Notes under the pieces: generated by a model | Seen by the model: the letters and a program-made list of their open reading frames with translations, nothing else | The model's database searches: none | What the model was told of the DNA's origin: nothing | Position numbers and translations under genes: made by a program | Source of the DNA: an uncultured Bacteroidia bacterium | GTDB lineage: Bacteria > Bacteroidota > Bacteroidia > Bacteroidales > F082 | DNA: 44,557 nucleotides | Assembly (NCBI GenBank): GCA_902801465.1 | Contig: CADCIH010000018.1 | Span: forward strand, 1-44,557 | Direction: 5' to 3' | Shown: positions 26,786 through 34,176 of the stretch, piece after piece | Numbering within the stretch: position 1 is the stretch's first letter | Layout of the letters: the number at the start of each line of letters is the position of its first letter

Positions 26786-29014
26786 TTATTCAAGATTTAT
26801 GGCTTCGTTAATCAAAGCTTGACGATAATTGAGCATAGTTTCTCTTGCCTCACCGCCAAGCATAGGAATCAATTCATCAAATGCCTTAATTCTCGGATTG
26901 AGATGTCGGACGACTGAGATTTGTTGAACCATCGGTGGAATAGACAATTGTATAGAGCGTAAATCAGAAATTGTCAAGTGTTTGATGGCATTACCTTTCG
27001 CCATATTCCTTAATTCTGGTTCAACTGATTTTATCAAATAGTAAAAGTATTCGGGATTAAACAAGTTGGTGTCCAAATCAACTTTTGCCATTGTGCGTGA
27101 CATATAGCCTTTTTTCCCATAAAACACTTCTCCTGCATTATCACCATCAAGCAGCACCAATGTGTCTCCTTCATTAACCAAAGTTTCACCTTCAATTTCA
27201 TCCGTAAATTCTTCAGGTTGTGAAATATAGCCACGAAGATAATTTGGCGTCAAAATCGGATAGTTCCCATTTGCTTTTATACTCGCTTGATTTCTTGTGC
27301 GTCTAAAACGTGCAACAGTGCCCAACAAGCAAGTATCAGGACCGCCAAATTGAGGTGTCACAGGTATCGAATCTTCTTCAAACGAGGACAATGTATGAAT
27401 CTGATTACTTAACTGATTAAGCAAATGTTCAACATCATTTTTCAAAACAGACAAAGGCAAGATCTCTGGCTTCTTAATAAAAGGAGCACGAATATCTATG
27501 ACACATTTTTTCCGGACTGAAGAGAAATCAATCCACGATTCTTTATCAAGATGATTCAAGATATTTCGTTTGACATAATCTATTACATCCTTTTCGGTGT
27601 TGGGTACAGAGACAACAATTGTTTTCTTCGAATCAATCTTCTTTTCACCCTTGACAATTATAACGTTGCTGTTTTCATCCCTTTCAGGTTGGTAAATCTT
27701 GAAAACATATTGTGTGAACTCTTCGTTGTTGGCAATATGGCAGAATTCATTTTCTTCAAATTCAGTATATGCATTTACAATCTGATTAGAGAAGTCGTCA
27801 GTCAGCGTAAATCTCCGATTCTTGTTCCCATAAACGAAAGCGTTTGCATTGATAATTTGTACTTTATTCTTCCTTTCACTACTTTTGTCCTTATTCAATA
27901 CACAAAGACAGATTGCGGCTGACGTTTTGGGATACAAAGCACCAGTCGGCAATGAAATAATGCTTTCTATCAAATCATTATCCAACATCCAAGAACGAAC
28001 CGTACTGCAATAAGGATGATCTTCTGAGAAAACCGTTGGCAAACAAGTAAAGACGGCCCTACCTCTTTGATTCATTTTGGCTATAATATGCTGAATAAAA
28101 AGCCATGTTCCATCATTGTTTGAAGGAATTCCGAACGGGTAAATATTACGATCCAATGCAAAAAAGCCTGTTACCATAAAACGCAAAGGCAAATCAGCCA
28201 CGATATAATCGAAATACTCATTCGGAAATGCATCCGCCACCAAAGCATTACCTATCGCAAATCTATTATTAAATTGATTTGTTGTCTTAGAAAGCAAAGC
28301 ATTGAAACTGGACATTTTGGGATCCATGTCTTGGCCTGAAGCAAATAAAGGTGATTTAGAAACAGATTGAGCCATGCGGAGCAAGTTTCCAGTCCCACAG
28401 GTGGGATCATACAATCTCTGGCTTCCTTCCTTTTTATCATCCAACAACAACGTCGCCATCAAACGTGACAACTCTGAACTTGTATATTGATGATTTGATG
28501 ATGACGAAATCAAGTCAATAACAATTCCCTCAAAATCCTCAGCATCTATGCTATCACCTAATTCAAGGTAACAGATACTATCGACGACAAAATAGTATAA
28601 ATCGTCATACATCAACTTGCTGGCATATTCAATGGCGCCAAATTCTTTAAGTTGTCTGGCGGTACGCGTGTCAAAACAATCAATATAATGTTCCAATCCT
28701 GATGCACCTTGCAAGTATCCATGACTAAGCAAATCACCCATTGTACTAGCAGACAAAATATAAAAGTCTATTTCGCCGCCAATCACCTTGCGAACCTTGA
28801 AATCCATGTCATCCCTATCCACCACATCCTTGTATTGGTTGTATAGTTTCATAACCCGATTGCGGTAAGGTTCAAACATACATTCCAAGCGACGCAGAAT
28901 TACAAACAAAAGCAAAGCATTTGCTGAATCTGTTACCGGCATTGTCCCTCTCATTTTATTCGAGATGCCCCAAAGACGAGATTTGACTGATTTTACTATT
29001 TCTGGATTTGACAT
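26786..29014 (-). CDS. HsdM-like pseudo-methyltransferase fused to a single HsdS recognition domain
   Basis: This 742-residue protein has an N-terminal HsdM-like helical domain (about 1-170), a methyltransferase core (about 175-480) and one HsdS-type target-recognition/spacer unit (about 560-735, GDTLVLLDGDNAGEVF, GYMSRTMAK, AIKHLTISDLRSIQLSIPP). SAM motif I is intact (DPTCGTGNLL, 203-212). Catalytic motif IV, which should be NPP[FYW], reads ADLPL (273-277) in FDYIVADLPLRF. N6-adenine methylation is therefore doubtful. No HsdR gene is in the window. The gene sits between the two ATPase/partner pairs on the same strand. It could be a DNA-recognition or sensor subunit. It has its own TAATTTTG -7 box just upstream of the ATG. 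Confidence 0.85.
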   Translation of the reverse strand: MSNPEIVKSVKSRLWGISNKMRGTMPVTDSANALLLFVILRRLECMFEPYRNRVMKLYNQYKDVVDRDDMDFKVRKVIGGEIDFYILSASTMGDLLSHGYLQGASGLEHYIDCFDTRTARQLKEFGAIEYASKLMYDDLYYFVVDSICYLELGDSIDAEDFEGIVIDLISSSSNHQYTSSELSRLMATLLLDDKKEGSQRLYDPTCGTGNLLRMAQSVSKSPLFASGQDMDPKMSSFNALLSKTTNQFNNRFAIGNALVADAFPNEYFDYIVADLPLRFMVTGFFALDRNIYPFGIPSNNDGTWLFIQHIIAKMNQRGRAVFTCLPTVFSEDHPYCSTVRSWMLDNDLIESIISLPTGALYPKTSAAICLCVLNKDKSSERKNKVQIINANAFVYGNKNRRFTLTDDFSNQIVNAYTEFEENEFCHIANNEEFTQYVFKIYQPERDENSNVIIVKGEKKIDSKKTIVVSVPNTEKDVIDYVKRNILNHLDKESWIDFSSVRKKCVIDIRAPFIKKPEILPLSVLKNDVEHLLNQLSNQIHTLSSFEEDSIPVTPQFGGPDTCLLGTVARFRRTRNQASIKANGNYPILTPNYLRGYISQPEEFTDEIEGETLVNEGDTLVLLDGDNAGEVFYGKKGYMSRTMAKVDLDTNLFNPEYFYYLIKSVEPELRNMAKGNAIKHLTISDLRSIQLSIPPMVQQISVVRHLNPRIKAFDELIPMLGGEARETMLNYRQALINEAINLE

Positions 29015-29077
29015 TATATTGAACTTAATTCGATTGGCAAAATTACTATTTCTATTTGCAAGTTTTCTGCATAAGTT

Positions 29078-30040
29078 TTAGAAATTGATGAAATTACTAA
29101 CTTTATCTTTTATGATCAAGTTGGGATTATGAATCTCTTCTTTTATATAACTCACTATTTTCTGCAAATCTGAAACCAAAACCTTAGCATCGTCAGCATT
29201 GCTACTATCCGCACAACTATGAACATGAAGATACCTCCCTTTCGTAATCTTATTACCTTGCGAGTCAAAATAATTAAAAGAGTCACCGCTAGCAAATACT
29301 TTATAATTAGTAAAAATACTTCTATCATGTTCTTTCAACACTTCTTTGTTAACAGTGACAAAAGTCACATTCGGCCTATATCTACCATTAACTTTATTCC
29401 TTATTCCAGTATAAATCGCATCCCAATCAATTACATCTCCATTTTCTTTTGATGTAAAAATTACTATGTTTACCCTTTGATTATTGACTTTCTGACATAA
29501 AACCTTTAAAATGGAGTATAAATTGGAGGAATACAATTCTTGATTTGAAAAAATAAATCGATCTACAAGAATAATATCCGTAGTTGGGGAAGAATAATTC
29601 AGCAAATCATCCCATTTTTTGATTTTTTGAAAAACGTTCTTTGTATACTGATTACTTTCAATAAATAAGGTTGATAGTATATCAACTTCATCTCCTAATG
29701 AAGCAATCAACAGCATTCCCTTATTTGCATAACATTGACTGTTTTGCAAACAATAGACTGACATTAATTTGTTCTGATCTTTTTCAACTTGTTTAAGATC
29801 AAAGGAAACGTCAAACGTTTTATCACCCCATTTAATGTCTTCTTTTAAATTATCCATTGACCTCATCCATAAACTAAAATCATTCATATCATCATCGCAA
29901 AAGCTCTCGACATCTGATTTAGAGAATGAAAAATGTAAAGAAAAATGATCTTTCAGCATCCGAATACAATCCCCATATTTATCCTTTTTTGCAGAACGGA
30001 TAAAAGATAGCAGATTAGGGGCGTCAAAATAAATATCCAT
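29078..30040 (-). CDS. Partner-2 of AAA ATPase-2, unknown function
   Basis: This 320-residue protein begins 2 bp after the ATPase-2 stop. The N-terminal half is unassigned and helical. The C-terminal half has the strand TDIILVD (D160), a helix, RVNIVIFTSKEN, then EHDRSIFTNYKVFASGDSF (H238, R240) and a basic strand KGRYLHVHS. This order and the distance between the Asp strand and the HxR motif (about 95 to 80 residues) mirror partner-1. The HDRxIxTNY pattern resembles PLD-like/MIT_C-like nucleic-acid or lipid-binding folds. It may be the effector of the pair; no catalytic triad can be proved by eye. The DNA is strongly AT-rich. Confidence 0.7.
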   Translation of the reverse strand: MDIYFDAPNLLSFIRSAKKDKYGDCIRMLKDHFSLHFSFSKSDVESFCDDDMNDFSLWMRSMDNLKEDIKWGDKTFDVSFDLKQVEKDQNKLMSVYCLQNSQCYANKGMLLIASLGDEVDILSTLFIESNQYTKNVFQKIKKWDDLLNYSSPTTDIILVDRFIFSNQELYSSNLYSILKVLCQKVNNQRVNIVIFTSKENGDVIDWDAIYTGIRNKVNGRYRPNVTFVTVNKEVLKEHDRSIFTNYKVFASGDSFNYFDSQGNKITKGRYLHVHSCADSSNADDAKVLVSDLQKIVSYIKEEIHNPNLIIKDKVSNFINF

Positions 30041-30042
30041 AG

Positions 30043-31575
30043 CTAAAACAATTCAAATGCCAAACTAGATGCTTCATTATAGAAAGAAGATTTGAATTCA
30101 TTCGAAAATCTTCCATTTTCTCTAAACACCATCTGATACGGTCCTTCTTTCTCGTCAAAGAAAAAGACCTTAAACGGATTGTTTTCTATCATAAATTTCC
30201 CTTGTTTTATGCATTCGGCCACAATGACTTGGCATTTTCTTACCAAATACTCCGAATGGGTTTCAACAACGAATCTGATATTGAACTCATCATACACTTG
30301 ATATAACAAATCCGTCAACTTTGATTGTAATGCAGGGTGCAAGTTCTGTTCTGGCTCTTCAACCAACACTATTGGAGCATCAGTTTTGCCCTGATATTTC
30401 TTTATTATTGAAGCTAAACGAACAAATAGTATTACTAATTGAATAGTACCTCGTCCCATGTCAGCCAAATCAATCCATTTGCCATTAGATTTAAGGACAA
30501 ATTGACAAGCCTCACCTTGAATCGTTGTAACTTTATAGTCATCAACAGCACAAAAATCTTTCAGCCAAGACAATACTATCTTCCCTATCTCCGATTTAGA
30601 TGTAATTCGTTGATTATAAATTTCATAAATACTCTTAGACACATAATCGTTTTCATCCTTCTTATTATAAATCACTCGTTGATTTGCATTATGAGAGTAC
30701 AGATACTCAACACTTATTTTTTGTACAGCATGCTCGAAACGGTTGCATACGTCATTAAAATCTGAGAGATGCTGCTCAAGCCATGCCAAATCTTTCTGGC
30801 CAATTTCTGTTTTTTCCGATTTTTTTCTCTTTGCATAAATCTCAACAAACTCCAATAATCCTTGCAAATAACTATAGACATAGGAGTAGCTGCTACTCGA
30901 CAAACTCTGTTGCAGCCTCGTCTCAATCCCAATACCCTCTGATTCTAAATTTTTTCTTAATTCTTTCAAAGCAGCTTCAATATGAGATTTTTGGGCAATA
31001 CGATCAAGCATCTTATTTCCATTCTCCTCATTAAGTTCCAACTCAGACATTCTGTCAAGATCCACCTCAGTTCTTTTCAATTCCATCTCTAATTCCTCAA
31101 TCCTCTTTTGTATTTCCATTCTTTGCTCAATGTATGAAGAAACTTGAACTTTTCCATTGGCAACATCAAACACAAACTTTAAATCAGTCTTTTGATCCTC
31201 AAGTTTGATATATTTCACATCGGCATACCCCTCCTCTTTTGGTGAATTACTATAAATACAAACCTCAACGAAAAACTCTTCAATAGCAGCATTAAACACT
31301 ATTTCCTTTTCTTTTGCTTTCCAGCATAACGCACGACCAAATGTGTCAATATTTACATCGTGCGCCCCAGGACCATCAAAACGAAACTTTGGAGTTTCAA
31401 ACAAATTGGAATTTGATATTTTTTGGTTTTTAAGGAAATCTAAAAGCAATAACACACCTTTTACGACGGTTGATTTGCCCGCATTATTACCTCCGACGAA
31501 TAAATTGATGCCTCCTAAAGGAAGACTTTTTAGTTCCTTAAACCGACGGAAGTTTCTGAATCCAATTTCATTCAT
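30043..31575 (-). CDS. AAA ATPase-2 (ABC/OLD-like)
   Basis: This protein of about 510 residues starts MNEIGFRNFRRFKELKSLPL. It has Walker A GGNNAGKST (29-36 region), a coiled-coil-rich insert (about 145-215, many E/K/L heptads), Walker B VLVEEPEQNLHP (E406/E407) and H-loop VVETHSEYL (H440). The C-terminal end SSFYNEASSLAFELF parallels the ATPase-1 end. The longest frame starts with a TTG at 31617 that overlaps a TATTTTTG -7 box (31615-31622), so ATG 31575 is the real start. It is likely the sensor or motor of a two-gene system with partner-2. Confidence 0.88.
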   Translation of the reverse strand: MNEIGFRNFRRFKELKSLPLGGINLFVGGNNAGKSTVVKGVLLLLDFLKNQKISNSNLFETPKFRFDGPGAHDVNIDTFGRALCWKAKEKEIVFNAAIEEFFVEVCIYSNSPKEEGYADVKYIKLEDQKTDLKFVFDVANGKVQVSSYIEQRMEIQKRIEELEMELKRTEVDLDRMSELELNEENGNKMLDRIAQKSHIEAALKELRKNLESEGIGIETRLQQSLSSSSYSYVYSYLQGLLEFVEIYAKRKKSEKTEIGQKDLAWLEQHLSDFNDVCNRFEHAVQKISVEYLYSHNANQRVIYNKKDENDYVSKSIYEIYNQRITSKSEIGKIVLSWLKDFCAVDDYKVTTIQGEACQFVLKSNGKWIDLADMGRGTIQLVILFVRLASIIKKYQGKTDAPIVLVEEPEQNLHPALQSKLTDLLYQVYDEFNIRFVVETHSEYLVRKCQVIVAECIKQGKFMIENNPFKVFFFDEKEGPYQMVFRENGRFSNEFKSSFYNEASSLAFELF

Positions 31576-31626
31576 GATATAATCGTTTGTATTGTATTTA
31601 TTCTTTATTGCTTGCAAAAATAGTAA

Positions 31627-31683
31627 TTAAAGCCCTTCCCTAATTTGATTATTTCTATAGCCGACTATTTTTTCCATCTTCAT
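31627..31683 (-). CDS. Possible 18-residue leader peptide
   Basis: The ORF MKMEKIVGYRNNQIREGL lies between operator/promoter A and ATPase-2, wholly in the leader that promoter A would produce. It ends just before the second -7 box (31615-31622). It is short and could be chance. Confidence 0.2.
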   Translation of the reverse strand: MKMEKIVGYRNNQIREGL

Positions 31684-31704
31684 CAGTATTCGTCTTTTCG
31701 TTTG

Positions 31705-31739
31705 CAAAAGTACAACCCTACCGCGCAACCTATTTTCGC
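31705..31739 (-). promoter_or_regulatory. Operator/promoter A (AAA ATPase-2)
   Basis: Minus-strand GCGAAAATAGGTTGCGC (31739-31723) is followed by GG, 8 nt and a perfect -7 box TACTTTTG (31712-31705). The operator overlaps the stop codon of the DUF1016 nuclease gene, whose TAG is part of AAAATAG. Confidence 0.75.
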
Positions 31740-32896
31740 GAATTTTCTTTTTTCAGTTCCAACTCCCTCACCGTGCGCTCCACCACCTGTTCAAGCTGGT
31801 AGGTGGATACGCCAAGCGGCTTGTTGATGTCGCGCAACGACCATTCCACAACGGTCTTGTCGGTCGATTTGCAGATGATCAGCCCTACGGTGGGGTTGTC
31901 GCCCTCGCCACGCAGCAACTCATCAACAGCGGTAACGTAGAAATTCAGCTTGCCGGCAAACTCGGGGATGTACTTCACCACCTTCAGCTCAATGACGACA
32001 TAGCGGTGCTGCGGGATGTGATAGAACAACAAATCGGGGAAGAAGGTCTGTCCGCCAGGCATCTGCAACTCCATCTGTCGCCCCACATACGAAAAGCCCT
32101 TGCCCAACTCCATCAAGAAGCGCGTGACATTCGACACAAGCGCATCCTCCAAGTCTTTCTCCTCGTACTCCTCGCTCATCGAGAGGAACCCAAAATGATA
32201 AGGGTCTTTCAGTATCTCCTTGGCCAACTGGCTCTGCGGAGCCGGAAGCGTATGCTCAAAGTTGGTCACGGCTGCCCCTTGGCTGCCAAAGAGATTGGCC
32301 GCTATCTGGCTCTCAAGTCGGCTGCGACTCCAGCCTTCTTCAGTCACCTTATTGATATAGAAAATGGCCTCGTCGAGGGTTTGGCATTTGGAAAAGATTA
32401 GAATATGACAGCCCCAAGGTATAAGTCCAAATGAATCAGGGAATTGCAATTGGTCAACAACTTGTTGACCTTTTTCGTTTTCGTCCAATTGGCCAGCAAC
32501 TTGCTGGCTTTTTTCAATGTCCTCAAATTGGCCACCAGCTTGGTGACCAATTTGGTCAACGGGTTGTTGACCTTTTATAACCCGTTCATAATAAAACAGA
32601 TACCATCTTTTCATATACTTTACATTGGTATCTGAAAAGCCCGTTTCATCGGGAAAGGCTTGGCGCATGTCGAGGGCAAACTGCTTCACCACACCTGCGC
32701 CCCAGCGTTCTTCAGCGCGAAGTGCCACCAAATCACGACCCACGCTCCAATAAAACTCAAGCATTGCTGTGTTCACTCGAACCGTCGCCTTGACTTGGCT
32801 TTGACGGAAACGCTGCTTAATGTCAGCCATCCATTGCACATAGCCTTCATCGGCGGTCATCATGTCACGGGATACGAATGTCGGTTTGTCGCTCAT
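31730..32896 (-). CDS. DUF1016 (YhcG-type) PDDEXK nuclease
   Basis: This 388-residue protein has an N-terminal DUF1016 helical domain (about 15-108), a repetitive linker (109-150) and a C-terminal PDDEXK nuclease domain (about 155-370). The catalytic pattern is PDLLFYH (D288), then YVVIELKV (E303, K305). This family is frequent beside type I restriction and other defence genes and may be recruited as a DNA-cutting accessory. The linker is encoded by palindromic repeats (32452-32572). Its -7 box TATATTTG lies about 20-30 bp before the ATG, and no island operator is seen there. ATG 32896 gives the family's usual start MSDKPT-like. Confidence 0.92.
   Translation of the reverse strand: MSDKPTFVSRDMMTADEGYVQWMADIKQRFRQSQVKATVRVNTAMLEFYWSVGRDLVALRAEERWGAGVVKQFALDMRQAFPDETGFSDTNVKYMKRWYLFYYERVIKGQQPVDQIGHQAGGQFEDIEKSQQVAGQLDENEKGQQVVDQLQFPDSFGLIPWGCHILIFSKCQTLDEAIFYINKVTEEGWSRSRLESQIAANLFGSQGAAVTNFEHTLPAPQSQLAKEILKDPYHFGFLSMSEEYEEKDLEDALVSNVTRFLMELGKGFSYVGRQMELQMPGGQTFFPDLLFYHIPQHRYVVIELKVVKYIPEFAGKLNFYVTAVDELLRGEGDNPTVGLIICKSTDKTVVEWSLRDINKPLGVSTYQLEQVVERTVRELELKKENSRK
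32452..32572. repeat. Four palindromes in tandem within the DUF1016 nuclease gene
   Basis: The palindromes are 32452-32470 (GGTCAACAACTTGTTGACC), 32491-32509, 32530-32548 and 32554-32572 (GGTCAACGGGTTGTTGACC). The first three recur at 39-bp steps and encode a 13-residue unit (x-QQVxxQLDENEK). The fourth follows after 24 bp. There are no unique spacers, so this is not a CRISPR array. Confidence 0.9.
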
Positions 32897-32938
32897 ATTT
32901 CTATAAAGTTAGTGAAATGCAAATATACAAAAAAAACT

Positions 32939-34000
32939 TTACAGAGATTGGTAGGCTTGAAATTGTTTTGTCACTCGGTCGCGCACCTTCTGCTGGATGT
33001 TGTCGGGTGAGAGAACCAACAGGTCTTTGCCGAAAGAAGATAATTCGCGGATAAGCTCATAATTCTCTATGCAGTCAATGGAGAAGAATGCGCCTTTTTC
33101 AAGTTTTGGGTATTGTTGCCGCAATTCCATTTCTCTTTCCCCTTTGTAATGCCGCTGAGACTCATGTAGGGGTTTTGTGGCCACATAATCCTTGGAAAAA
33201 TCACTAACCCAAAACAAGATGGTCTGCAACGGATTGCCATCGATGAGCGTCACCCCGATGATGTCCTCAAATCGCTCGTTGAGGTCACCATCGTATTCCT
33301 TATGACTACGAGAGGGCAAAGGGACAAACTTATCGATACGGTCGAGTGCAAACGACAGTATTTTGCCATCATTGTCGGCGGCAACGATAAGATACCAACG
33401 GCGATTGTACTCTTTAAGCAGGTAAGGATGCACAACGGTTTTGCGGTCTTCATCAGGCGTGTCAAATCGATGGTAATGCAATTCCACGACCTGTTTCTGC
33501 GCAATACAAGTGAAAAGTTCGCCAAGCAAGTTGGAATTCTCTAATGGATTCTTTGCGAATGACACTATCTGGCGGTCGGTTTTTACTTTGAGACTTTCCC
33601 TCAGCCTTTCCAAGCCCTCAAGATAGTTCAACCCCTCAAATTGCCCGAGAAGCCTGAAAGCCTCTCCAAGTAGATGTTTCTCGTCATCGGTAAGTTTCTG
33701 CGTAAATATGGAAAAAGACGGGTCGGCATACCGATGACAGCTTTTTTTGATAGTCTTGAGGGTTCTCTGGCTGACATCATCAACCTGGTAATGATCTATT
33801 TCAGCCGCGAAAGGGCTTTCCCATTCCAAATAATGAAGGTCAAGTTCGATTGTGCGACGAGTCACTGGCTTTTGCCCCAATTCTATCAGTTCTTCGTTAA
33901 CCAATCGTAATAAATCCTCTGTTGAGTAATTGTGATAACGGTTCGCTAACAACTGGTCCAAAATGTAATAACGGGTAACGGCGTTCTTGTTTGCAGGCAT
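32939..34000 (-). CDS. WYL-domain transcriptional regulator
   Basis: This protein of about 353 residues has an N-terminal winged-helix region (about 5-90, TRYYILDQLLANRYHNYSTEDLL and QKPVTRRTIELDLHYL), a WYL domain (about 155-235, with NRRWYLIVAADNDGKILSFALDRI, W202-Y203-L204) and a C-terminal WCX-like dimerisation part (about 255-353). The build matches BrxR/CapW-type regulators of anti-phage loci, which bind inverted repeats and respond to ligands through the WYL fold. The longest frame begins at 34144, upstream of the -7 box; ATG 34000 (MPANKNAVTR) lies about 22 bp after it and is preferred. Operator D in its own promoter suggests autoregulation. Confidence 0.9.
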   Translation of the reverse strand: MPANKNAVTRYYILDQLLANRYHNYSTEDLLRLVNEELIELGQKPVTRRTIELDLHYLEWESPFAAEIDHYQVDDVSQRTLKTIKKSCHRYADPSFSIFTQKLTDDEKHLLGEAFRLLGQFEGLNYLEGLERLRESLKVKTDRQIVSFAKNPLENSNLLGELFTCIAQKQVVELHYHRFDTPDEDRKTVVHPYLLKEYNRRWYLIVAADNDGKILSFALDRIDKFVPLPSRSHKEYDGDLNERFEDIIGVTLIDGNPLQTILFWVSDFSKDYVATKPLHESQRHYKGEREMELRQQYPKLEKGAFFSIDCIENYELIRELSSFGKDLLVLSPDNIQQKVRDRVTKQFQAYQSL

Positions 34001-34021
34001 ATTATTCTGTGTTTGATCCTG

Positions 34022-34056
34022 CAAAGATAAAACAATCCTGCGAAATCTATTTTCGT
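34022..34056 (-). promoter_or_regulatory. Operator/promoter D (WYL regulator)
   Basis: Minus-strand ACGAAAATAGATTTCGC (34056-34040) is followed by AG, 8 nt and the -7 box TATCTTTG (34029-34022). It differs from operator C in one base of the 17-mer and has identical spacing. Confidence 0.75.
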
Positions 34057-34176
34057 GGATTAACAAGCAAACAAAAAAACATCCTGTAATAAAGTCGTTA
34101 CTGCCCGAAGGCAATCGCTTGTACAGGATGTTTTCCCGCTGCAAAGATACAACTATTTCAGTTCACTGCAACCTTT

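Noticed and set aside
26786-29014. Complete type I restriction-modification system
   Set aside because: Only a methylase-like/HsdS fusion is present; no HsdR, and the catalytic motif is altered.
31576-31617. TTG start of ATPase-2 at 31617, and likewise TTG 20025 for the AlbA_2 gene
   Set aside because: Both TTG codons are part of TATTTTTG -7 boxes followed by CA, so they lie at or upstream of the transcription start.
32452-32572. Possible CRISPR array or attachment sites
   Set aside because: Palindromes recur at 39 bp with intervening sequence that is also repeated and codes for a protein linker. No cas genes are present.
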